DNA from: Limnoperna fortunei
Lineage: Eukaryota > Mollusca > Bivalvia > Mytilida > Modiolidae
Direction: 5' to 3'
Length of the DNA stretch: 64,000 nt
Assembly (NCBI GenBank): GCA_944474755.1
Contig: OX104113.1
Coordinates: forward strand, 64,190,074-64,254,073
Positions 25,601 through 37,600 of this stretch are shown in pieces. The first letter of the stretch is position 1. Each line of letters starts with the position of its first letter. Position numbers and translations under genes: made by a program. Below the pieces are notes generated by a model. The model was given only the letters and a program-made list of their open reading frames with translations, searched no databases and had not been told where the DNA came from.

Positions 25601-28600
25601 CTTGCTGCCGCCTCTATGTGGACTCGTAAAGATATAAAAGAATTTAAAGAATCTCTTCATAAAGATAAAGATTCAGTAATAAAAATAGGTTCAGGAGAAA
25701 CTGTCACTGTAAGTATTGTTGCCATGGCAATAGTGATGCAATGCTCCTATTGTACCCATTTATGAACCTTTATTTTTTTAAATTAACATATCGTTTCTAT
25801 AACTGCAAGTATTTTATCCCAAATACTTAAAAAGATTACAGTTCGAATTAACATACATGAAAATAGAAAATGGCAGAATTGCAATGGTATGTTTTTAAAT
25901 GGTTGATGATGGTAAACCGTGATAATGAAATGACTGTGTATTTCAATTAAATGTAATTCATACTGTCATGATATACACATAAATTTGATTGTATTTTAAT
26001 CAATATGTCATTACCAAAGAAATCTTTCTACGGAGGAAAAAACATTTCATCCTTTCAAAATATATAAGTGGTGCATGTGGTTTATATGGTTTTTTTGTGG
26101 TTATTGTGTATCTTCCTTTTTTGCACACCATTGGTATTCCAGTGGATTCAGTAAATATGCACTTTCTCGCTAATCTTATTTGTCTGTACGTAAATGTTTC
26201 TCATAAAATCAAATGTTTTAATCAATTTTAAGTCCTAGCTTGAGGAACATAAAATCAGAATTTTATCATCTTGAGGCTGCAGATGTTAATATAAGATATT
26301 TTGTATAGAGCTTTCAAGTATGTAATGGATTTTCAGTTTTGCTATAGTTTCAGTTATAGCTGTAACAATATACAATGAATATGTCATGAAATGGACCTTC
26401 TCAAAATGGTATTCGCAGCTAAGATTGTCATCAATTTTGATAAGGTCATTATGGTTTATAATGTTGGTTTTGGAAGTAGAGGCTGAGTAGCTGATCACAT
26501 TGTAGTTGTATGCAAAAGGGACACCTATGGCATACCAAATATAGATGTTACATTTAAGAAAAGGCAACAATTGTTTATGTACATATTTTTGAACTGCTGT
26601 AAGAGGAGTCGATATAACAAAATAAGTTTTTCATGCCTTGTAATACATGACCAGTAATGTACTCTAGTATAAACAAAAAGCTCATCATATATTTCTGATG
26701 ATGTAATCTAATTAAAATTAAACCTTTCACAAGCTCCCCCCCTTTTTGTTATTGTCGGTCACAGCGACATTAACAAAAAGGGATATAGCTTGTGAACAAT
26801 TTTAATTTTAATTAGATTGCTTTTTATAAGGTTATCAGACTCACAGTACATATTTAATTACCTATAAAGTGTATCAATGGTAAGCATGTTAACTTTGGAC
26901 AGTGCAATAACTATTGCACAAATGTTTTATAAAACTTTTTAAAAGGTCATCTGTTGCTCTGAAGACAATAACTATCTTCTGATTAAAATCAAATAACTAT
27001 ATAAGGTTTCTCTAGTGAAGTTTTAATCATAACATTTCGTTATGTTGATTATAGTCTGGAGCCATTTAACCAGACCTTAAATCTTTATGAAATTTGAAGT
27101 AAAGCACTTCCCACATGCCAGGTATCCATGTGATCATCTAGATCATTAAACTCTAAACATCATGTATTTTATTTTAATCCCTTAATAATTGCAATCAAAA
27201 CATCTTTAATCAACGACTTTACCTTCACCAGAAATAACCACGCCATTTACATTTATACCTGTACAGGTAAATTACAGATTGTTTTCATACTTCTTTTAAT
27301 CATTTACCATCAATATAATAAATACACAAGAAAACTTGGACAAAATAATATCCACACACATTACAAATACCCAGCATATTATTCTTCGTGCCATTTAAGT
27401 GAATACAAAAATATGCTGTAAGCATTGAAACATGACAAAATGGTGACTGCAATTGACAACATCCAATGAGTTGGCAAAAAAAACCTTCTTTAACTGTAGT
27501 TATATATAATCCGCATCCTTACTCCTCAAAAAAGAAAAAAGAAAAAGAACGCAGACAATACATAACTAAATACAGTAGTTAATTTAAGTGAATAAGCTAT
27601 AAACAAATTTAGTGCCGGTTTTTGCAATAAAGCAAGGTACTATCATTAACAAAACCTTAAACAATATGGCAGTTGAAGTAAGGGTCAAGTAAATGTGTTT
27701 GGATTCATTTTTGTCGACAGTTGAATACTTTTTTTATGTTTCTTGGAGATGTCATTTATGTTCACTATCATAATCATATCACTTTTTTCTCATTCAAAAA
27801 AGATTAAGCTTGTAAGGACATTTGGGAAAATCAAACAATATATTTTTAGCTCTCCTGACCTGAAGGGTCATTTAAGGTATTGTCATCACTTTTCATCCGG
27901 TGGCATCTGTAAACTTGTAACATTTCGGTCTTCTCTGAAACCACTTGGCCAATTGAAACCAAACTTTGTCAGAATGTTCATTGGTTTGTGTTTTTTATTC
28001 TGATTGGAAAACCTATGTGGCAGCCACCACAGACTTATTTTAATATAGGACCTAATGTGAAAAATTTTTAAAAACGATTCTTCTCTGAAACTGGTTGACC
28101 AATGGAAATAAAACTTACTAGCAATATTGTTTTGATGATCTTATGTAAGGTTTATGTTTTTTGTTAAAATGGCCACCATCATTTGACTGAGGTTAACAAA
28201 GGACCCTATGAAAAAAAAAGGTTTAAAATGCCTTTTCTCTGAAACCAGTTGAACTTAGAAACAAAACATATCACTTGTATTCATTGGGTGGGTCTTTATA
28301 AAGTTTATGTTTTTTATGCCAATCGGAAATACAAAACGGCCACCACCTATGGACTAAGTTTTACATAGGACTGTATGGGAACAAAGTTTAAAAAGGCTTC
28401 TTCGCAGAAAATGCTTAACCAATTGAAACATAACTTATCACCAGTATTAATCAGATGGTCCTTTATAAGGTTTATGTTTTTAATGCCAATCTGAAACAGC
28501 AAAGCTGATTCTGTCTCTGTCTGTCCGTTGTCCACGAGTCACATTGTATCTTATGAATGCCTTCACAGATTTTCTTCAAACTGCATACAGTTGTAAATAT

Positions 28601-31600
28601 GTTGGGCTTGTGGTCTGTATACTTTTTGGTAAATTTCTGATTTATCATTATAGTCATGCGATTTTGTTGTGAAAATTAGAATTATGCATCCATGAATTGT
28701 ATAACTCTTGTTCTTATGTCTTCAAACCAGCATATAATGTGATCAAGGCACAACTGTTTATTATCTTGAAGTTTGCTATAATCTTTTTTTAACTTTATGT
28801 TTGTTTAATTGGTGTTTTATGCCACTTTTAGCTTTAACATAGTAATAATTGTAAAGGAAGCAAAAGATTAAATTAATGCTTCTCATAGGGAGGCCTTAAT
28901 ATGTAGTTTTATTTAGATTTTCATGTTATTGGCTATTTTTCATATTAAAGGGAAAATTGTGTTCCTATATACATGTAGCTTTCAAAGTATGTCTTTAACG
29001 GAAGTCATAAATCTCTTTAAGTGCACTATAATGCTGTTACTTAAAGATTAAAAATCCCAATGGATCATTATGGTTAATCAATATTATTAACAGAACTTTG
29101 CTGATCTTTCCTGATTTCAAGGTGTAGGGCTGATCTTTCCTGATTTCAAGGTGTAGGTTCTATCAGTAATTGTCCTCTAATCCTTCAATACTGCTTATGG
29201 TTTTAAATATGTTTATATATTACCAAAGGTCGAGGGGTTCTTACTGGGTACTATGACTTCCTCAGCAAATATAACTGAACGCTATGATGTTGGAAAACAC
29301 ACAAATAAATGTTTATTATAAAACTTATTGTGAGATTTCCAGGTCATGGTGCAGTGATGCAATATGCAAATTCACAGCAATATGCCAATTCTTCTGCATT
29401 TGCTATATAACTATTGCTCAAGTTCTTAAACTAACTCAACTAATGCTGAGGAATAAATATCTGAATACCAAACATTAGAATTTAATATGTAAGAAAATAT
29501 GCAATGTTCTTTGCTACTTGGAACTTAATTTAAAGGATATACAGTCTTCGGGGAATTGATCTGTATATCATCATTGTGAACAGTCTTGAGAAATTGTATG
29601 TAGGATGGAATTGATTAAAACCATCAGTGTATATAATGTAGAGTTATGGGTATTCAATTAACCACTGTCTGACCTTAGAAGAAAATGTTGACCATGTCAA
29701 CATAGTCATTATGTTTATGAACCATGGCATTTGTTAGTTGTAATTTTTCATGAATCTTTGGGCAGTCAGTTGTATTCCTATGTATAGGAGATAGTTATGA
29801 AAGAAAAATTTAATTGAATAATAAATGACCTCGTATTATATGCCAGGCCCCAACACTATAAAGAAATTCTTAGCCGAAATTTTTTTTCATTCTCAATTTT
29901 ATCCGTACAAAACTTTTGATTCCCCTCATTGTCATGGAAGTTGAGGAAATTCATTTTACTCAAAAGGGTTTTATGGTGCATGGGCCAAATATTTCAATAG
30001 TTGAAATTAAAAATTGTTAGTACTTTTATTTACATTTATAGAAAAAATATTACATATAAAGCTTCTTTTTTTCTGTAGATTATAGTAGCGATTGTTTCAG
30101 TTATATGTTACAGCCTTACTTCAGACAGGATGTTCTAGACTTAAGCCTTAATTAACAAGGATTGCAAGTTTTCCTTTTGATTGAAGGAGGGGTTGTTTCA
30201 CTTGGTCCTCTGGCTTCTCCCCCTTAAAAAAAAATTATTATACAGCTAAAACATTGCAAGAAAGTAAACCCTATTTAAAAAAAAGAACCAATTGCCTCAT
30301 TGTCAATTGATCTGTTTCTGGTAGACCTGTTATAATGTGGCAAACTTCATAAAACATGCAACAGACAATAGAAATATAAAGGAATAAAGTACTGGATTCT
30401 AACGGTCATATAAACATTATGGTTGGGGTTAAACTAGTTAAAGATATCCCAAACCCTTCTCATTTATTGTAATGCCATAAAAACACAGTCATGCAGAAAC
30501 ACATTACAAATAAAACTAATAAAAACTAGACCTGTACAATATTCAATTAACACAAGTTACCATTTAGTCCTGTGTAACACATAAATACAACCTATAAATA
30601 CTAATGTCATATACAAGTTAAGTTTCTGTTTCATTTAATTTCACCACATTTTAAACAAAGAGACACATTGATATCTCTAGCAGAAATATGTTCATATGGC
30701 AAAGATTGCATTATGCAGACTGAGTTTTTGGTTGGAATACATGAAGTTGGGTCATAGTATGACTAAGTATTCGGGCAAATTACAAAATATGGTACCTATT
30801 TTGTGTAATCAACTTCACTACAGATCCCTGAAACTTTACAGAAAGATTGTAAATGCATTGTAGTTGTGGTATTATGAAATAAAAAAATTATTTCCTAGTT
30901 GTTAGTTCATCCGACACAAAGGGTCATGTGAGCTATTTTCATCACTGCATCCGTCTTTGTCATTTGTAAATTTTTACAGTTTAATTTTCTTCTGAAACCA
31001 CAGGACCAATAGAAACCAAACTTAGTCACAGTGCTTATTGGATGGTAGTTTACAAAGTATAAGTTTTTTATTCTGATTGTGAAACTGATATGGCTGCTAC
31101 CACATTACTTAATTTAACAATATTTGAAAATGTTTAGAAAGGCTTTTTCTCTGGAACTGGAAAATCAATTAAAACTTCTGTAAAGTTTCTTTTTTCTATA
31201 CCAAAGTGGAACTTCAAAATGGATGCCTCCACAGGACTTTATCATAGGACCCTATGGCAAAAAAGTTTTAAAAGACTTCATTGAACCCACTGGGCAACTT
31301 AAAACCAAACTTGGTCACAGTGTTCATTGGATGGTCATCTAAGTTTATGTCTTATGCCAATTGGAAATTCAAAATGGATGCCACTAAAGGACTTGCGAAT
31401 CAATAGAAAAAAATATTTATAAATGGCTTCTTCTTTATTGAAGCAAAACTCACCGGACTTGTTTAATCTCAATCAGGTTAGCAATACAGGCTCTTGAGAT
31501 CCTCTGGTTCAGACTTGCAAACAGTCATTATACAGCATGATATACCTGAAGATACATATACCCATTTGTTAAATCTTCTAATTTTTTTAATCGGACCGTA

Positions 31601-34600
31601 AACTTTTTTCCTGAGACAACATTGTAAACTTTTCCCCACTTACTAGGACAGATGCTTTGTAACCATTCCATTTCAGACTTTTTAGCATTTCTACTTTTTT
31701 GCCTCAGACAACTTAGTTGGGGTAAGCTATGGTCAGCAATTTTTTCCGTCATCCATCTCTGTGTAAACATTTTAAGCCTTTCCCAGTGTGATTGGCTGAC
31801 ATATAGGAAGTCCTTTAACAAAGATAATTCATTTTATAATAGGTGGACAAAACTAAATAATTTTCTATGAATTAATGATTCCTGGATTCTTGCCTTCAAA
31901 TCAAGATGGCTACCATTGCTATAAATAGAAATAGAAAAGTGTCATCACATGTTCAAAGACTTGATGACAAAAGCTTCTTGCAGCTTTTGGATTGGATTTT
32001 TGAAGAGGTTCTTTTATATGGGGAAATGGAATGGCATTTGCAAATATTGTAATATTTTTTATGCTCCAGGCCCAGGATGAATTTGGGGAGTGGGGACATT
32101 TGTCTGTCTGTGTGTCCATCCAGCCCCCTTCCAGATCGGTGCATGGCTGGTCTGGCTATCTCCTACAGTTTTAGGCTTATAGCATTATATTTTGTAGGAT
32201 GTTTATACACGTAATGAAGGCTTACAGGGCTAAAGTATTATTTCCGTTAAATATTCTTAAATCTATCATGTGTGTTTAACACACACACTTTACTTTCTTA
32301 AAAAAACAAACAAATTAGCCGTAATTCCTAGTTGTGGGGCATACTTCTTATCTAGTTTATACTTGAACATCTTCAAATAGTTATACAAAAACAAGAATAT
32401 ATTTTGGCCAGTGGGAAGACCTTCTTGCTTTTGCTTTGATTATTATTTTTTTTTTCCGCCAACTTTCAAACCCAAACAGTTTAAAAAGTACGCGACATAT
32501 CATTTTGGTCTTTCGCGACAAGTTTTGGACACTGAAAGTCTATTCGGAATTCACCCTGTGAAATCAAAACATTTTTCTTTACGGAGTTATCTGCCCAAAC
32601 ACCGAAAACCTTGTTATCGCGTAATCTCTGGAACTATAACAGATACAAGAAAACTAAAAAGTGACAAATGTTAAGGAACTTTTGGGACAACTTTATGACA
32701 TATTTTGGCTAAAAATTTCTGACTAGCGAAGGCGAGCGGTATACCTTGAATGTTTCAAGGACTCCGCTTATCACAAAAACTCACAAACCGTAAGTCGAAA
32801 TCACAAAAGGTCTTCACCATTTATTGTCCTGTGACATGTCCTTAAAGAAAATCTCAAAGTCAAAGTTCAGAAGTGACCTCGACCTTAGGCCTCCAATCTT
32901 GTTATCATTTCAACTCGAAAACTATAAAAGATAGAAGAAGACAATAAATGGGAAAAATACTCCTCTCATCAAGGCCTTCATTTGATACATTTGGTCCGAA
33001 ACTGTGCGATGAACCGTTTTCGAGTTCGGGCCCTTGACTCATTTCGGTTAATCAGTTTTTGGCATACAACTTGAAAACCGTTACAGATAATATAGTAAAC
33101 ATATAGGTTTAACATGATCACCAAGTAAAGGCCTTCAATTTGAGCCCAAATTCAAAGGTCACAGGTCAAGGTCATACCATAGCAACCAGGTCACCATTAC
33201 AAAATGTCCTTAGCAACCATATATTTTTTAAATCAGGATGATGTACTTTACTAAAATATGTCATTTTACAACCGGAAGTTGCATTTTGTCCTTAGCAACG
33301 GCCACAAAAGTCCTTGACAACCATATATTTTTTTACTCAGGACAACAGAAATAGTCTATTCCACCTACAAAATGGTCCTGTAACTTATATAGTTAAGTTC
33401 ACAACAAGAGATGAAGAAAAATTAATTTCATAAAGGTATCTGGGAAAGACCTTTCTAATTGTTCTTGAACAATTAACCCTATCTTTTTTGGTTGTTGTTT
33501 GAATGTTCTTTAGTGTATCTTCCAGCAATTTGTTAGCTATATTATAGCGTCCAGTTTTTATTTGGGGAGGCAGTCAGAGTTCCCAGAGAAACCCCCCAAC
33601 CTTTGGTAGGAAAACTGTCAATATTTGCCAATTAGGATTGGAATCCAGTGCACACTGCCCACAGTGAGACTCGCAAATTTTATAAGGGTATTTAATATAC
33701 AATACATCTAGTACATGTACTTACTTGCTTCTTGGCATAAACAAAATTATTTATTGACAAATTTAATCACAAGAATACCTTTTGTTACATAATTGCTGTT
33801 ATCATTTGTTCAAACTTTGCATTTTTATAATGTTTATTTTAAACAAGACCCACCTTGATAAAATAAGAGAAATCGATAACAGATGATTGAAATATGATTT
33901 TATAAAACCCTTGACAGCTGCTGGCTTTTAGATGTACTATAATGATCATCAATTATCTATTGTTTTAATGGCATTTTGCCAGCTTTTTCCTCAATTCAAA
34001 TAAATGATGCAAAGATGTAATTGGAAGAAACATGTTAGCCATCTTATAATGTGTATAAGATGTTATATCTAAAAATAATCACTTTCTTAATGTCATAAAG
34101 CATGTGTACTTTTCTTTGATATTTTTGGTAATACAATAAATAGATTTATTACCATATTGCCTGGATTTTAAATTAATAGTCTATAACTACATGTTGACTT
34201 ATTTTGTATGCCTGGAATAAGTTTGGCAAATCAAAGAAACATGTTACTTTTTAACATTCTGTGTTAGTCGAGCATGGTTTGGTCTAGTGTAATTGACCAT
34301 ATTCATTTATTGATCACGTTTTCTGTCAACACTGGGATTGCACATCCTGAATATAACTGAAATATTGCTTGCTGGATGTAAAACAACAAACTATCTATCA
34401 ATCAGTCAACACTGAGATTGCAGGTTGGATTCTCACTGCAGGCAGGGTTTACTAGAATCCAGTCTTAATTGACAAGGATTGCCAGTTTTCCTAGGGGGGA
34501 GGGGGGGCTGTTTTCTCCGGGTACTCCTGCTTCCTCCCCCAATAAAAACTGGATGCCATGATATAGCTGAAAAATTGATTAAAGTGGCATTAAACACCAT

Positions 34601-37600
34601 CAAACAAACAAACAAATGACAGTACCCATTTTATCTGAAACTATTGCACACATTGTGAAGTTGGGCACCTGCTATTATGGAATTGTTTGCAGGATTTTTT
34701 TCCCATTTTTCCAGACTTTGAAACTTATCATTTTTCAGCAAATTTGACAAAGGATGCGTAATCAACTCTTCCTACTGCTTACAACTCTGGTACATTAAAC
34801 TTCACAGAAAGATTGCCCTCCTACTGGCGTTTTGGACCTGCTATTATGGAATTGTTGGAGGATTGTTTCCCATTTTCTAGATTTTACTAAAGACAGTACC
34901 CATTTTACATAATTTACTCCTACAGTTTTCAAACCAGATCTAAGAAACTTCACAGAAAGGTTACACATGGAAGTTGTGCGCCTGCTGTTATGGAATTGTT
35001 TATGGGTTTTTTTTTTTGAGACTTGGGAACATAGTCTTATGAAATTTTTTTTTACATGAAGTCAAATTCCTAAGACAGATACCAGGTACTTGTAAATTTT
35101 ATGTGTAGTATAAGCACATTAAACATTTATTATGATTGAAAATAGCATGTTTTAGCAGTTGCCTTTTTCAGATAATGACGTATTAAAGAAATATTTATTT
35201 TGAATTGATTGTAGTATATTTTTTTTTTATTTCAGGTTCGAGTCCCTACACATCAAGATGGTTCCTGTTTATTTTGGGAGTTTGCTACAGATTACTATGA
35301 TATAGGATTTGGTGTGTATTTTGAGTGGACAGTAGAACCAAGCAATACAGTCACAGTACATGTTAGCGAGTCCAGTGATGAAGAAGATCTTGAAGAAGAA
35401 CAACAAGGTATACATAAACTTCTGGCTTACCCATTATGGCTATACAGTCAAACTTGTATTAGGGACCCATCAATATAACGACTTCCTGTGTTATCCAACC
35501 ATATTTGTTCCTCCCCAGGATATTTGTATTAATTTTACTTTTATATCACAACTCCCTGTGTTATGAAACTTGAGACTTTGTGTTTTGATAGTTTTCAACA
35601 TCATAACCTGTTTGAAACAACTGCTAAGACATTAAAGTCATTAAGTTAATAAATAAACCCTGTCTGACAAAAAAACGATTCATAAATTATCAAGCTTCTT
35701 TAAAAAGTAAAATTAAAGTTTAAAGCAATCATAATTTTTTTTTATGATCTTTAGAAGCCAAGTAGAGATTGCCCTGTCAATATTATCAGTGTCACTATGG
35801 GGGTTGAAAATGGTGATGTTTCTTACAATGTCATGTTTATTATATGTTCCAGCCGTATTTTTTTACAAAGGGGAATAATCCATACTAACTTGTTTACACT
35901 GGTATTTAGTTTCTATTGACTAACAAAGGATTTAGTTACTAATTTAACAAATAATAATAAAAATTAAGCAATATTCCATGTCATAAAAATAGTTGAAAAT
36001 TAATAGTAGTAGAATCCACACTTCCTCAGTAGGTAGTGTGTGGGAATCTTCTGCTTGCTGTACGGTCCCTCAGCATGGTGATTCTTGACTGGCAAGTTCT
36101 GTTCTGTTTTTTGCTGGTAGTGATTCAGTTTGCCTTCCAATACCATCTTCTGCTGTTGTGTGATTAAGCTGGCTTTGTCATGGAGGAACTTTAGCATGAT
36201 GTAGAAGTGGGATTTCCTTTGCAAGCTTTCTGGTTAAGGTGGTTGTGGTATGCCTCGACTTTACTTCCTTGTTTGTACTGATAGTATGCATTAATACCTT
36301 CCAGCTGTCAATAGTACAAACAGAGCTGGTAATCCAAATGTTCTCTATATAGGCCACAACTTCTTGTACCTGGTCTCCAACATCTTTTTCCTTCTTATAT
36401 GTGTTCTGCTGGCCAAAAAGTCAGGGCCAGCAGCTTTCTGGGGAACTTGAGGAACTTGTACACGTCTTCATGGTTTGAAAATATAAAACACGAAATATTA
36501 ATATTAATATTGTCATGGTCCAAGTGGTCTTTGGTCCGACTTGTCTAGATACCTCAGTTTAGTTTCAGTGTTACAAAGATACAAACAATTTTACCATCAA
36601 AAAATAAATTCTTAGATTTTGCAATGGCTGCATTTTTGTTAAACTTTAAATGGCCATAGAATTCGGTGTTTGGTGTTTAATTCCTAATTCAGAAAATATT
36701 CTATACATCTCCTAACAACTAAAATTCCTGTGTCAATAAATAATAAAGAATAAGATAACTGATGTCATTGGTTTCTGTGAAGTGGAACGGATGCGATTTT
36801 CCTCAGATTACATAATTTAATTAAAGTACTGTAGTGTTTGTAAATAAGGATGTAGTTTGAAAACAGGAAGTACATCTATGTATTTAGAAAAATTACAAAC
36901 CAAACATTTTCAATTTTTTGGTGGGTATAGGAATAAATAAAAAAATGGAAGACATCTTAAAAGCAAACAGTTCTTTGATGTTCTTTCTTTTTGTTTTATT
37001 AAGTTCTGGTTTGAAACGTTTCAATGCATATCAAATATCTATTTTTAATAAGAAAGTTATGTAATGCAAACAAATGTTTGTTTTTCAATAGTGGATGATA
37101 TTTGCAGATAAATCATTCTGTTTTTGCATAATTTAAGAGTAAACCAACAAATGTCATGATTATTCCTACATATTGATTTATTTATCCATCTGTCTAATAT
37201 CTTTTCTAACAAGTCTTATGCTGTTTCTCATACCCTGCTAAAACAACCAGAAAATATAGTCAGTAGTAAGTCTTCTTCCAAACATAACTTGATTTGCACT
37301 CTTCTCCCTATAAAATGACCACTTTTCCCATTTGAATCCATCAACTAATGAAATTGCTTGAAAGAAGCAAGTGTTTGGCAGTAGTCATTCTTACTCATTC
37401 TCGAGTGTGAAAAAAATGTAACGCAACTTAATAATAATGTTGTAATAACAAACTATCAACACTACTGTACAAAATACACTGATTTTCACATGGTCTACGC
37501 AACACATTTGTTTGGTTTATTTCGATCACCATGGGGATATCCCCTAACCAAGTCGGGAATGAAAGCAAGCTTCTGATTGGCTACAATCAAAATAGTGACT

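Noticed and set aside
25709..25765. Read-through of exon b into the intron as a coding extension
   Set aside because: A consensus GTAAGT donor at 25709 and exact joining to the VRVPT exon make splicing the better explanation.
32411..32674. 87-codon open frame
   Set aside because: It lies in a dispersed repeat with internal similarity. The start region is a poly-T/Phe run and no family resemblance was seen.
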